The translations under genes were made by a program, and so were the position numbers. 64,000 nt of DNA from REEB506 sp040381035 (GTDB lineage Bacteria > Pseudomonadota > Alphaproteobacteria > Caulobacterales > Aquidulcibacteraceae), in the NCBI GenBank assembly GCA_040381035.1, contig JBEIHY010000008.1, positions 1-64,000 on the forward strand, given 5' to 3'. Below the pieces are notes generated by a model that saw only the letters and a program-made list of their open reading frames with translations, made no database searches and was not told where the DNA came from. This document shows, in pieces, positions 8,243-16,521 of this stretch; the first letter of the stretch is position 1, and the number at the start of each line of letters is the position of its first letter.

Positions 8243-9637
8243 TCAGGTGCGAACGGGCTCAACCGCGGGGGCTGGCGAGGGTGGGCGCTCTTGCGCGGAG
8301 GCGGCGGCCGGCGGTTCCGGTTTGGCGGGGTCAGCTGCAGAGGCTGGCTGTTCGGAAACCGAAGCGACGGGCGCGGCGGCGGGCTTGGCCGCAGGCGGCT
8401 TCGGCCGACGCGGGCGCGTATCGGCGGCCGGCGCCGTCGCGGTCTTGATCGGTGCGGGCGCGACCGCTTGGGCCGATTGGGCAGACTTGGCGTTGGCCGG
8501 CGGCGGCGCGATCTTGATCGGCTGGCCCGGCCGGACGCGCTGGACGCCCTCGGTAACGATCCGTTCTCCGGCGGTCAAACCGTCGCGGACTTCGACGAAG
8601 CCGACGGCCCGTGCGCCAAGGGTGATCTTGGCGCGCTCCACCACGGTCTTGCCGTCCTTATCTAGGACGCGGAACACAAAGGCGCCATCGGCCTCTTCGA
8701 GCACCGCCATTTCAGCCACCGCCAGCGCTTCACGCGGATTGGTCTGGATCTCGACGGTCATCAACATGCCAGGCTTCAAGGCCGTATCTTCGTTTGGCAG
8801 GATGGCGCGCACCCGCACCGTGCGGGTCGTGGGATTGACGCGGCTGTCGATGCTGTCGATCACGCCGGTAAAGACGCGCCCGGGGCTAGCCGCAGATGTT
8901 GCCGAAATCGACACGCCGCTTTTCAGCTTGGCCAGCCGCGTTTCGGGAACGTCGAAGTCAAGCTTGATGGTGGAGACATCATCCAACGTCGCGATCGGTT
9001 CGCCCGGGCGGGCGAGTTGGCCGGGGCTCGCCGTGCGCAAGCCCATGACGCCGGCAAACGGGGCGCGGATGGTGCGGTCGGCGATGCGGGCCTGCAGCGC
9101 CTGAACGCGGGCCTCGGCGCGCTCAAATGCGGCCTGGGCCTCTTCGACCCGGGCCTTCGGCGCAAAACCGCTTTCGCCCAACGAATTGAAGCGTTCAAAC
9201 TCGCGCTTCTCGACTTCCAGACTGGCGCGGGCTTCGTTGAGATCGGCCATCTGTTCGACATTGGCCAGTTCGACCAGCGTTTGTCCCTTGGCGACCCGCT
9301 CGCCGCTGTCGAAGCGGATGGCGCGGATCACGTCTGTGACCTTGGCAGTGACGACGATCGACTCGCGCGCTTGGGCGGTGCCAATCGCCTGCACCGCATC
9401 GGAAAAGCTGCGCATCTCGACAGCTGCGGCTTGCACCTGTGGCGCATCGCCTCGGCCGCCGCCGAGTGATCCGCCCGCGCCGCTGGGCTTGGCCGAAGCC
9501 TGCGCAGGCCTACCCGCCGGCGCGCCGGCCCCCTTTTCGTCATCGAAAAAAATCTTTGCCCCAACCGCAAGGGCTGCCACGACCAAACCGCCGCCAACCA
9601 CCGTCGCAAATCCGTACCGCTTCTCCGGCGCGCTCAT
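8243..9637 (-). CDS. RND periplasmic adaptor (membrane fusion protein)
   Basis: A 464-residue protein with an N-terminal membrane anchor (about 10-30), a Gly/Ala-rich linker, a lipoyl/barrel-sandwich half, an alpha hairpin (LNEARASLEVEKREFERF...RVQALQARIADR), the second lipoyl half (TIRAPFAGVMGLR) and beta-barrel and membrane-proximal domains ending near IVTEGVQRVRPGQPI. It links the permease to an outer-membrane channel. Odd: about 85 residues at the C-terminus (after residue 380) are a Pro/Ala/Lys-rich low-complexity tail not found in typical family members. It is transcribed with the permease, 14 bases apart. Confidence 0.92.
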   Translation of the reverse strand: MSAPEKRYGFATVVGGGLVVAALAVGAKIFFDDEKGAGAPAGRPAQASAKPSGAGGSLGGGRGDAPQVQAAAVEMRSFSDAVQAIGTAQARESIVVTAKVTDVIRAIRFDSGERVAKGQTLVELANVEQMADLNEARASLEVEKREFERFNSLGESGFAPKARVEEAQAAFERAEARVQALQARIADRTIRAPFAGVMGLRTASPGQLARPGEPIATLDDVSTIKLDFDVPETRLAKLKSGVSISATSAASPGRVFTGVIDSIDSRVNPTTRTVRVRAILPNEDTALKPGMLMTVEIQTNPREALAVAEMAVLEEADGAFVFRVLDKDGKTVVERAKITLGARAVGFVEVRDGLTAGERIVTEGVQRVRPGQPIKIAPPPANAKSAQSAQAVAPAPIKTATAPAADTRPRRPKPPAAKPAAAPVASVSEQPASAADPAKPEPPAAASAQERPPSPAPAVEPVRT

Positions 9638-9677
9638 CCCAAATCTCCTGCAGGCCGCCTCCGGGCGCCTGCGCCAT

Positions 9678-10095
9678 TCACCTGGCGGCCGCTGACCGCC
9701 AATCTCCGTTCACCAAAACCGGCTCGCGAAACCGCCCGGCCGCAACATCAGCGCAAACGCCAATTGGCAGGCCGGTCCCATTGCGAAAGACCTTTACCCC
9801 CGACGCCTGCACTTTGAATGTATCATCTGCGTGACGGTCGGCGAAGAAAAAGCCCTGCGCGAGCCAGAAATAGTGCGGCGAGGCCCGAACGCCCAAGGCG
9901 ACGTCCAGCTTGGATCGGGCGCAATCCGAGGCGCCGCTACGCAAACCGGCTGCGACTTCGCCGCCCCCCCCCCTCGCCGTGGCGGCTAAAGCGAAAAACC
10001 CGCCCGAGAGCGATCTGCCCCTCGCCCGTCCAGCTGGCGCAGCTTTGGAAACCGTTTGGGGCCCAAACCTGCCCAGAGCCGACGCTGGCCGCCAT
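9678..10095 (-). pseudogene. Damaged reading frame with a run of ten G
   Basis: From an ATG at 10095 the frame reads MAASVGSGQVWAPNGFQ and stops soon after the homopolymer at 9964-9973. In another frame a coding-like stretch continues, with GVRASPHYFWLAQGFFFADRH and KVFRNGTGLPIGVCADVAAG, to a stop at 9678. I do not recognise the product. A one- or two-base slip in the G run would join the two parts, so this is either a decayed gene, a slippage-controlled gene or a sequence error. It lies 40 bases upstream of the fusion protein gene on the same strand. Confidence 0.35.
9964..9973. repeat. Homopolymer of ten C (ten G on minus strand)
   Basis: A run of ten identical bases at the exact place where two coding-like frames on the minus strand would have to join. 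Runs of this length are prone to slippage both in replication and in sequencing. Confidence 0.9.
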
Positions 10096-10113
10096 TGAAC
10101 CTTGATGCTGGGC

Positions 10114-10354
10114 CTATTTGGCCGCCACCGCGACTTCGGACCGGCGGTCGAAGATCGTGCTTTCCAATCTCGGCCAGGCCACCACATTCCGGCCGCGGCG
10201 GATCAGAAAATCGGCATTCGCACCCTGCCAGACCACAGCACCGGCGGCATCGCGACCGATGCTGGTCTTGGAGATCAAAACCCCATCGCTGGGCGGCGCC
10301 CAGGCTTCAGGCGCCGCCGCGCCGGCCTCAGCCAGCGCCAGGATTAAGACGCAT
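10114..10354 (-). pseudogene. Small secreted-type protein gene with a broken start
   Basis: The minus-strand frame ending at 10114 reads a hydrophobic LILALAEAGAAAPEAWA stretch, then VLISKTSIGRDAAGAVVWQGANADFLIRRGRNVVAWPRL in two pieces, but has no start codon in frame at the right place. An ATG at 10354 would give a good signal peptide (MRLILALAEAG) if one A near 10346 were removed. So either one base was inserted or the start is a rare codon. Product not recognised. It overlaps the stop of the aldolase gene and sits between it and the second damaged frame; the block 9638-10343 holds nothing else that I can see. Confidence 0.3.
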
Positions 10355-11120
10355 AGCCCGGCATGACCCGGTCGAGCTTGCGCTTCAACGCCGGCCAGGC
10401 CAGACGCTCGCCGATCACGGTAAAGCCCATGCTGGCTTGCCCGCCGACTTTGTCCTGCATGGCGCTGTCCCATTCGATAAGCTCTCCCCCGCCGGCTTGC
10501 GCCAGCACCTGCATCTTGCAGGCCCGCTCAAGGAAGAAAATGCGCAAGAACGCCTCTGCAGCGCTCTGTCCCACGGACAAGGTGCCGTGGTTACGCAACA
10601 GCATCAGGTTCTTGGTTCCCATATCGCTTACAAGACGCTCGCGCTCATCCAAGTCGAGCGCGATGCCTTCATAATCGTGATAAGCAAGATCGCCGATCAC
10701 GCCCATGGCGGTCTGCGAAATCGGCAACAGCCCGCCCTTCTGGGCCGATACCGCGACGCCCTGATCGGTATGCAGATGCATCACGACCTTGGCGTCTTCG
10801 CGCGCGGCATGGATCGCTGAGTGGATCGTAAAGCCGGCAGGATTGATCAACATCCCGGGCGGCGCATAGACGATCCCACCTTCGAGATCGACCTTTACGA
10901 GGCTCGACGCTGTGATCTCTTCAAACAGAAACCCATAAGGGTTGATCAGGAAATGATGCTCCGGCCCGGGCACACGCATGGAAATGTGGGTAAAGATCAT
11001 GTCGTCCCAGCCATGCAGCGCCACCAGCCGATAAAGCGCCGCGCAGTCGACCCGCGCGCTCCATTCTTCTGCGCTGACCTGCCCCTGAACGCCCGCGCCC
11101 GCGCCGCCATCCATCGCCAT
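10344..11120 (-). CDS. Class II aldolase/adducin family protein
   Basis: A 258-residue protein of the class II aldolase fold. VVMHLHTDQGVAVSA (about residues 112-126) and LLRNHGTLSVG (about 175-185) supply the histidines that bind zinc in L-fuculose-phosphate aldolase and its relatives. It is in the unphosphorylated or adducin-like branch of the family, where real substrates are mostly unknown. GAGGAGA six bases before the ATG at 11120 supports the start. It may be first in a minus-strand unit with the damaged frames and the RND pump, but the link may only be position. Confidence 0.85.
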   Translation of the reverse strand: MAMDGGAGAGVQGQVSAEEWSARVDCAALYRLVALHGWDDMIFTHISMRVPGPEHHFLINPYGFLFEEITASSLVKVDLEGGIVYAPPGMLINPAGFTIHSAIHAAREDAKVVMHLHTDQGVAVSAQKGGLLPISQTAMGVIGDLAYHDYEGIALDLDERERLVSDMGTKNLMLLRNHGTLSVGQSAAEAFLRIFFLERACKMQVLAQAGGGELIEWDSAMQDKVGGQASMGFTVIGERLAWPALKRKLDRVMPGYAS

Positions 11121-11213
11121 GACCGTCTCCTCAGATCTGCCCGCATCGCGCGGGGCTTGATTTCGCCGCGAGCGTGGCCGAGCCTCCTGCCCCTGTCAAA
11201 CGGCGAGCCCTGT

Positions 11214-11972
11214 ATGCGTCTGCACTTCACCGCCAGCCCCCGTCCAGAGGCGCAAGCCGCCCTGCGCCGGCTTCGCCACATTTACGGCGAAGCCGGCGAG
11301 GACCAGGCCGAGATCGTCGTGGCGCTGGGCGGCGACGGCCATATGCTCGACACCTTGCGCAGGCGGATGAAGGACGCCCGCCCTGTCTATGGCATGAACC
11401 GCGGCACGGTCGGGTTCCTGATGAACGATTTCCGCGAGGAAGATTTGGTGGAGCGGCTCGCCAAGGCCGAACCGGTGCGGATCAGCCCGCTTCTGATGCG
11501 TGCTGAAACCCGCGACGGCCGGGTGGTGAGCGCCCATGCGATTAACGAAATCTCGCTGCTGCGACAGACCGCACAGACCGCCCGGGTGCGGATCATTGTC
11601 GACGCCGCCCAACGCATGGATGAGCTGTATTGCGATGGCGTGCTGGTCGCCACGCCGGCCGGCTCCACCGCCTATAATCTCTCCGCACATGGCCCGATCC
11701 TGCCAATCGGCGCCCGGCTCTTGGCGCTCACCCCGATCAGCCCGTTCCGGCCGCGGCGCTGGCGCGGGGCGCTTTTGTCGCATCGGGCCCATATCCGCTT
11801 GGAGGTGGTCGAGCCGGAGCTGCGCCCGGTCAGCGCCGCCGCCGACAGCCAGGAGGTGCGCGACATCATCGCCGTCCAGGCCCATGAGGACGCCAGCGTT
11901 GCCCTCACCATGCTGTTCGACGAGGGCCACGCGCTGGAGGAGCGGGTGCTGCGCGAACAATTCACAGTGTGA
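11214..11972 (+). CDS. nadK: NAD kinase
   Basis: The 252-residue protein has the NAD kinase signatures GGDG (residues 39-42), NEISLLR in the NE/D region and CDGVLVATPAGSTAYNLSAHGPI in the nucleotide-binding core. It phosphorylates NAD to NADP using ATP or polyphosphate. Length matches the short alphaproteobacterial form. The ATG at 11214 is chosen because the conserved N-terminal strand (MRLHFTASPRPEAQ) starts there; the frame stays open upstream only as an antisense artefact of the aldolase gene. The neighbouring genes do not suggest a special role. Confidence 0.93.
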   Translation: MRLHFTASPRPEAQAALRRLRHIYGEAGEDQAEIVVALGGDGHMLDTLRRRMKDARPVYGMNRGTVGFLMNDFREEDLVERLAKAEPVRISPLLMRAETRDGRVVSAHAINEISLLRQTAQTARVRIIVDAAQRMDELYCDGVLVATPAGSTAYNLSAHGPILPIGARLLALTPISPFRPRRWRGALLSHRAHIRLEVVEPELRPVSAAADSQEVRDIIAVQAHEDASVALTMLFDEGHALEERVLREQFTV

Positions 11973-12034
11973 ATGTCGTCCAGCAACCAAATCTTGACCG
12001 ACCCGAATTAGCCTAACGGCCCATGGAGGGCTCA

Positions 12035-12526
12035 ATGGTGGACGGTCCGGTGCAGTTCATTCAGCCGCGCAATGCATTGCGCGACAAACTCGGCGGCAAG
12101 CTTCCGGCGGTCGATCCCGGTGCGTTGGCCCGCGCTGAGACCGCGCTGAAGTCCTTGTCCGGCCAGTTCCAAGGCTGGATGGAGGATGAAGTCGTCAAGC
12201 TTGAAGCCGCGCGCGCCGCCGCCAAAACCGCCGGCTATGTCGACCGCGCCCTGCTGGATGTTTACGCCGCCGCCCACGACGCCAAGGGTATGGGCGCCAC
12301 CTATGAGTATCCCCTGGTGACGCGTTTGGCCGCAAGCCTGTGCAAGCTGCTCGACACCGACAAGGCCCGCGCGCTCGCGACCCGCAATCCGGGTTTGGTC
12401 GACGCCCATGTCGACGCTATCAAGGCCGCTGTGCGCGATCAGATCAAATCCGAAGAACATCCCGTTGGCCGGGTGCTCGCCAACGAATTGGAAAGCCGCA
12501 CGTTCGAACTCTTAAAGGCTGCCTAA
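12035..12526 (+). CDS. CheE-like conserved alphaproteobacterial protein
   Basis: A 163-residue, mostly helical protein. The pattern NALRDKLGGKLPAVDPGALARAETAL at the start and LAASLCKLLD...NPGLVDAHVDAIKAAV later resembles CheE of Caulobacter chemotaxis clusters, but no chemotaxis gene is nearby, so only family resemblance is claimed. GGAGGG at 12025-12030 lies four bases before the ATG at 12035, which favours it over an ATG at 12023. Its stop overlaps the stop of the convergent NUDIX gene by four bases. Confidence 0.65.
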   Translation: MVDGPVQFIQPRNALRDKLGGKLPAVDPGALARAETALKSLSGQFQGWMEDEVVKLEAARAAAKTAGYVDRALLDVYAAAHDAKGMGATYEYPLVTRLAASLCKLLDTDKARALATRNPGLVDAHVDAIKAAVRDQIKSEEHPVGRVLANELESRTFELLKAA

Positions 12527-13326
12527 GGCAGATTGCCGCTCAACGGCTCACGGGTGACAGAATAGCCGGCTTCAGCCGGGATGGTCAGCACCAGTTCGCC
12601 ATTCTCGCTGACCACTTTTGGCTCCACCGTCACGATCGCGCGCGCTTGGGCTGCCGCAATGGCGGCGGCGCTTGTGGCCCCGGACGCCGCCAACATCTCC
12701 AGATTAAGCCGCGTCGGGAAGATAATCTTACGCCGTCCGGCATGGGCGTCAGCCGCCGCCGCGCCGGGATCGACCCACACCGCCTCAGTCGTTTCGCGCC
12801 CATCGTGCGCAGCAATTTGGGCGCTGGGCGTCGCTGCGATGTAGAACCAGGTGTCGAAACGCTTGGGCATCCCGACGGGCGTGACCCAATGGGCAAAGGG
12901 CGTCAGCGCATCGAGCGCCAGAACCAGACCGGCCGCCTGCACCGCTTCGAAAAAGCTTTCCTCGCCATCCGCAATCACTGCGCGCCGCTCTTGCAGCGGT
13001 GCGATGTCTTCGGCCGTTGCCAAAGGCCGGCCGAGGCCGCGGGCGCCCGCGGGCCGGGCCAGAAGCAGCGCGGATTCTTCAAAAGCCTCGCGCACGGCCC
13101 CGACGCGAAACGCCCGCTCGCCCGCAGCCATGGCCGGATCAGCATCGCTCATCCCGGCCCAGCTCGGCCGGGCATCGTCGGTGGCGAGCTTGCCGCCTGG
13201 AAACACAAGCGCCCCAGCCGCGAAGTCGATTTCGTAATGGCGCTCAACCATCAGAACCTGAAAACCCGGCGCATCGCGCACCAGCAACAAGGTGGAAGCG
13301 GGAATTACGGCGCGGGGTTCAGCCAC
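12523..13326 (-). CDS. NUDIX hydrolase (NUDT19-like)
   Basis: A 267-residue protein with VFPGGKLATDDA and, after an insertion of about 30 residues, AVREAFEESALLLAR: a NUDIX box (GX5EX7REUXEEXGU) of the split NUDT7/19 type, in which mammalian members cut CoA and acyl-CoA. A CoA-related substrate would suit the CoA-rich neighbourhood, but that is inference. The start is a GTG at 13326 with AGGAG six bases before it. The gene is divergent from the EAL-like gene; 104 bases separate the starts. Confidence 0.85.
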   Translation of the reverse strand: MAEPRAVIPASTLLLVRDAPGFQVLMVERHYEIDFAAGALVFPGGKLATDDARPSWAGMSDADPAMAAGERAFRVGAVREAFEESALLLARPAGARGLGRPLATAEDIAPLQERRAVIADGEESFFEAVQAAGLVLALDALTPFAHWVTPVGMPKRFDTWFYIAATPSAQIAAHDGRETTEAVWVDPGAAAADAHAGRRKIIFPTRLNLEMLAASGATSAAAIAAAQARAIVTVEPKVVSENGELVLTIPAEAGYSVTREPLSGNLP

Positions 13327-13430
13327 ATCAATCTCCTAATGTCGCGTTCATCACACCGCAACACCGCTTTCTTAACGACATGGCGCCATTCTTGCGACTC
13401 CGAAAGCCGTTCAACACAGGATCGCCTTCG

Positions 13431-14072
13431 ATGTCGCTCGCGCTCACCGAACGCCCCAAGCGCCGTCTCGTTTCGTTCACGCCGCGGCTGGACTTGCGCA
13501 CCGGGCTGACCGCTGCTGTGCGCGCCTCCACAGAGGGCGAGGAAGACGATATTGACGCCTTTGCCGCCATGGCTGGCGAAGCGCTGACGCTGTGGCGGGT
13601 GTGCAAACGCACCGCGCCATTGGCCGTGAGCGCGCCTTCTGCAGCGCTGCGCGATCCGACGGCGTTCGATGGATTGCTGCGCGAACTTGGCGGCGATCCG
13701 CAACGGATAATCCTGGAATTGGATGAGCGGAAAATGGACGAGGCCGGGCTGCAAGCCGCGCGCCGCCTGCGCGCCCGGCGCTGGAACCTGGCCTTGCGCA
13801 CTGGCAACGAAGCGCCGCTGGCCCTAGACGCCCGCGACCGCTCCCTGTTTGGGGAATATCTGGTCGATGTTAGCGCCGGCTTGCCGGCCTTTGTTGGCCT
13901 TTTCTTAGCAGATCGCACACACTTGAGCCTGCGCCTCCAAGCGGCCAAGGCAAGCGGTGCAGCCATCACCGCCCTCGGCATCGATGACCATTTAAGCCGC
14001 CGTCGAGCGTTTCAGATCGGCTTCGACCGCGGCGAAACCGACCCAGCCCGAAGCGTTGGGCGCACATTGTAA
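13431..14072 (+). CDS. Degenerate EAL-domain-like protein
   Basis: A 213-residue protein in which PQRIILELDERKMDEAGLQAARRLRARRWNLALR (split here: about residues 83-116) resembles the core of EAL domains (IxxEItE...lxxLrxxGxxlAlDDFG), followed by DRSLFGEYLVDVSAGLPA. The metal-binding residues and the EAL tripeptide are not visible, so it is unlikely to degrade c-di-GMP and may only bind or scaffold. It converges with the DUF2336 gene, one base apart, a pairing worth noting because both families are linked to alphaproteobacterial signalling. Confidence 0.5.
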   Translation: MSLALTERPKRRLVSFTPRLDLRTGLTAAVRASTEGEEDDIDAFAAMAGEALTLWRVCKRTAPLAVSAPSAALRDPTAFDGLLRELGGDPQRIILELDERKMDEAGLQAARRLRARRWNLALRTGNEAPLALDARDRSLFGEYLVDVSAGLPAFVGLFLADRTHLSLRLQAAKASGAAITALGIDDHLSRRRAFQIGFDRGETDPARSVGRTL

Positions 14073-14073
14073 G

Positions 14074-15216
14074 TTAAAGCGCTGCAACCTGAGCGACGGT
14101 TTCCGATGTCGCGTCAAGCTTTTCGAGCAGATAGTCCAGATCTTCGCGCGGGATGTTCTGGAACAAGGTGAGCACCCGCTCGATCATCCGTTGGCGCATG
14201 CGGGCGCGGTCGTTGGCGACGCCTTCGCGCTCCAATTGATGGAACACATCAACACCGGCGCGGAAGGCCGGATAAAGCCGCGGCGGCAGACCGGAGCGAT
14301 CAAACAAGGCCTTCAAGCCAAGCGGACCGGCGTCATGGATCATCAGCCAGGCGCGATGATGGTTGAGGCCGGCAAGTTCGGCCATAGCGTGTTCGATAAA
14401 CTCCAGATGGCCCAGGCACAAAGCCCGCATCATGAACGAAGGCGTCAAGCGCCCTTGCAAATTCAGTTGCTGGGCAAACCGGCGCATATCGCTTTGCAGG
14501 CCGGCCTGCTCCACGAGATCAAGCGTGGCGCGTTCACGCGCGCCGGCGGCAATGTCGATCGCCAGTTGCGGCGGCAATTCATGGTGATTGACGAGATGGT
14601 CAAACACTTCGCCCGTCACCAACGTGACCAGCTTTTCCACGATCGCCACTGGCAGAACGCGGCGACGCGCCATCGCCGATGTGATGTTTTCTTCAGCGCC
14701 ATATTTGCGCAAAACGCTCGCCAGGCCGCCGACGCTGAACTGCGCATTGTCATTGGCAAGCGTGCGCTGCACCGCTTCGGGAACGCCGCAATCGGCGATC
14801 GTGTCGGTGATCGTTTCCGACAGATAGGGCCGGGCCGCAATCGCCATTTGCTTGGCAGGCCCTGAGGCGCGCAAAATCTGGACAAGATCGCCATCGCTCA
14901 GCGACGGCGAATGCTGCAAAATCGGCAACGCCACCTGATCAATGTCGCTTGCCAATTTGGCGGCAATATCAGGCGGCAGATGCGGCGAGCTCTTCAGCGC
15001 CGTCGCCAAAGACTTGCGTACCAGGGTGGCGGCGTCATTGGCGATGATGCCGAGAATTTCGTTGGCGTAGGTGCGCTCCGCCTCGGTCAGCTCGGCGAAC
15101 TCGATCGCCCGGCAGACCTTGTGGGCCGCATAGGCGCGATCGTCCTCGCTTGATCCCTTCACAAGGGTATAAATATCGGCTTCGGTAAGCGACGTGCGAA
15201 GGGTAATGACTGACAT
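14074..15216 (-). CDS. DUF2336 domain-containing protein
   Basis: The 380-residue helical-repeat protein matches the DUF2336 pattern: LASDIDQVALPILQHSPSLSDGDLVQIL (about residues 88-116), IAARPYLSETITDTIADCG and VADNHE-like repeats, with a C-terminal segment of MRALCLGHLEFIEHAMAELA. The family is nearly confined to Alphaproteobacteria and has no proven activity. The ATG at 15216 starts a sensible N-terminus (MSVITLRTSLTEADIYTLV). It is transcribed alone, divergent from the CoA-transferase gene with 105 bases between starts. Confidence 0.85.
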   Translation of the reverse strand: MSVITLRTSLTEADIYTLVKGSSEDDRAYAAHKVCRAIEFAELTEAERTYANEILGIIANDAATLVRKSLATALKSSPHLPPDIAAKLASDIDQVALPILQHSPSLSDGDLVQILRASGPAKQMAIAARPYLSETITDTIADCGVPEAVQRTLANDNAQFSVGGLASVLRKYGAEENITSAMARRRVLPVAIVEKLVTLVTGEVFDHLVNHHELPPQLAIDIAAGARERATLDLVEQAGLQSDMRRFAQQLNLQGRLTPSFMMRALCLGHLEFIEHAMAELAGLNHHRAWLMIHDAGPLGLKALFDRSGLPPRLYPAFRAGVDVFHQLEREGVANDRARMRQRMIERVLTLFQNIPREDLDYLLEKLDATSETVAQVAAL

Positions 15217-15321
15217 GACAAGCCTCTGCTCGCGCCGACCGATTCGTGGTTTGCGCCCGCAAGGTCTGAGACTTGCCCGCGTTGCTTAATGAACTGTTGC
15301 CACAACCAAGGAAGATGCCGG

Positions 15322-16521
15322 ATGTTGCAGGGTTTGAAGGTCATTGAGTATGCGACCTACCATGCCGCGCCGGGCGCGGGCCTGATCTTGAGTGAATGGG
15401 GCGGCAACGTTATCAAGGTTGAGCCGTTGGAAGGCGATCCAGTGCGCGGCTTCTTCGGCTCCATTGGCGCTGCGTTCGACATCAACCCCGCCTTCGAGTT
15501 CGACAATCGCGGCAAGCGATCCATTGCTGTTGACACCCGCACCGATGAGGGCCGCGCCGTCATGCGCCGGCTCGCAAATGGCGCGGACGTGTTCCTCACC
15601 AATGTCCGCCCGGCGGGGTTGGCGCGCTCAGGGCTTGACCCGCACTCTTTGATGAGCGCCTGCCCGCGGCTGGTTTATTGTAGCCTGACCGGCTACGGCC
15701 TGGAGGGCCCTGACGCCGACCGGCCGGGCTTCGACATTGCCAGCTTCTGGGCGCGCTCCGGCATGGCGGCATTGACCGCGCCAAAGGGCATGGCGCCGTT
15801 TCCGATTCGCACCGCAGTCGGTGACCACGTCACCTCTCTGGCGGCGGCCGCCGGCATTTTGGCGGCGCTCTTGGAGCGGGAAAGGACCGGCCGCGGGCGG
15901 CTTGTCGAGGCCTCGCTATTGCGCACGGCGGTGTTTACCCAGGGCGTCGATCTCGGCATTCAGATGGCGTTTGGCAAGCTCGCTTCAACGCGCCCGCGCG
16001 AACAGGCCGTGCAGCCGCTGGCGAACTTCTTCCGCACCGCCGATGGCCGTTGGCTGTGCCTGGTGCCGCGTCAGACGGGCGACGATTGGGCCGCGATCCG
16101 CCGCGCGCTTGGGCTGGACGCGCTGGCAGGCGATCCGCGCTTTGCTTGCGCCAAAGCGCGGCGTGAGAACGGGCCGGCTCTGGTCGGCGCGCTGGACGAA
16201 GCGTTTGCGGCATTAGACTTTAGCGCCGCCGCCGCCCGACTCGACGCGGAAGGGTTGGCTTGGGCGCCGGTGCAAACCGCCGCCGAGATTGTCGCCGATC
16301 CGCAACTTGCCGCAGCCGGCGGCGTCGCCGAGATTGTTCGCCCCGACGGTGCGCGCTTGAAAACCCCGGCCGGCCCGGTACGCTTTCCCGGCCATGACGA
16401 TCACACCCGCCCACCGGCGCCGGCGCTGGGCGAGCATAGCCGAACGGTGCTGGCCGAGTTGGGTTATGGTGACGACGAAATCGAAGCGCTGATTGCTGGC
16501 AAAGCGATTGGCGCTATTTGA
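15322..16521 (+). CDS. CaiB/BaiF family (type III) CoA-transferase
   Basis: A 399-residue protein starting MLQGLKVIEYATYHAAPGAGLILSEWGG, the usual opening of type III CoA-transferases. RTAVGDHVTSLAAAAG places the catalytic Asp at residue 168. The family moves CoA between organic acids through a mixed anhydride. Substrate unknown. AAGGA at about 15309-15313 supports the ATG at 15322. The gene stands apart from the other CoA-transferases of the window, between DUF2336 (divergent) and the CpcT-like gene (convergent, eight-base overlap). Confidence 0.9.
   Translation: MLQGLKVIEYATYHAAPGAGLILSEWGGNVIKVEPLEGDPVRGFFGSIGAAFDINPAFEFDNRGKRSIAVDTRTDEGRAVMRRLANGADVFLTNVRPAGLARSGLDPHSLMSACPRLVYCSLTGYGLEGPDADRPGFDIASFWARSGMAALTAPKGMAPFPIRTAVGDHVTSLAAAAGILAALLERERTGRGRLVEASLLRTAVFTQGVDLGIQMAFGKLASTRPREQAVQPLANFFRTADGRWLCLVPRQTGDDWAAIRRALGLDALAGDPRFACAKARRENGPALVGALDEAFAALDFSAAAARLDAEGLAWAPVQTAAEIVADPQLAAAGGVAEIVRPDGARLKTPAGPVRFPGHDDHTRPPAPALGEHSRTVLAELGYGDDEIEALIAGKAIGAI

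Noticed and set aside
12340..13509. Long plus-strand frame across the CheE-like and NUDIX genes
   Set aside because: Composition is arginine-rich and it is antisense to the NUDIX box; no conserved motif.
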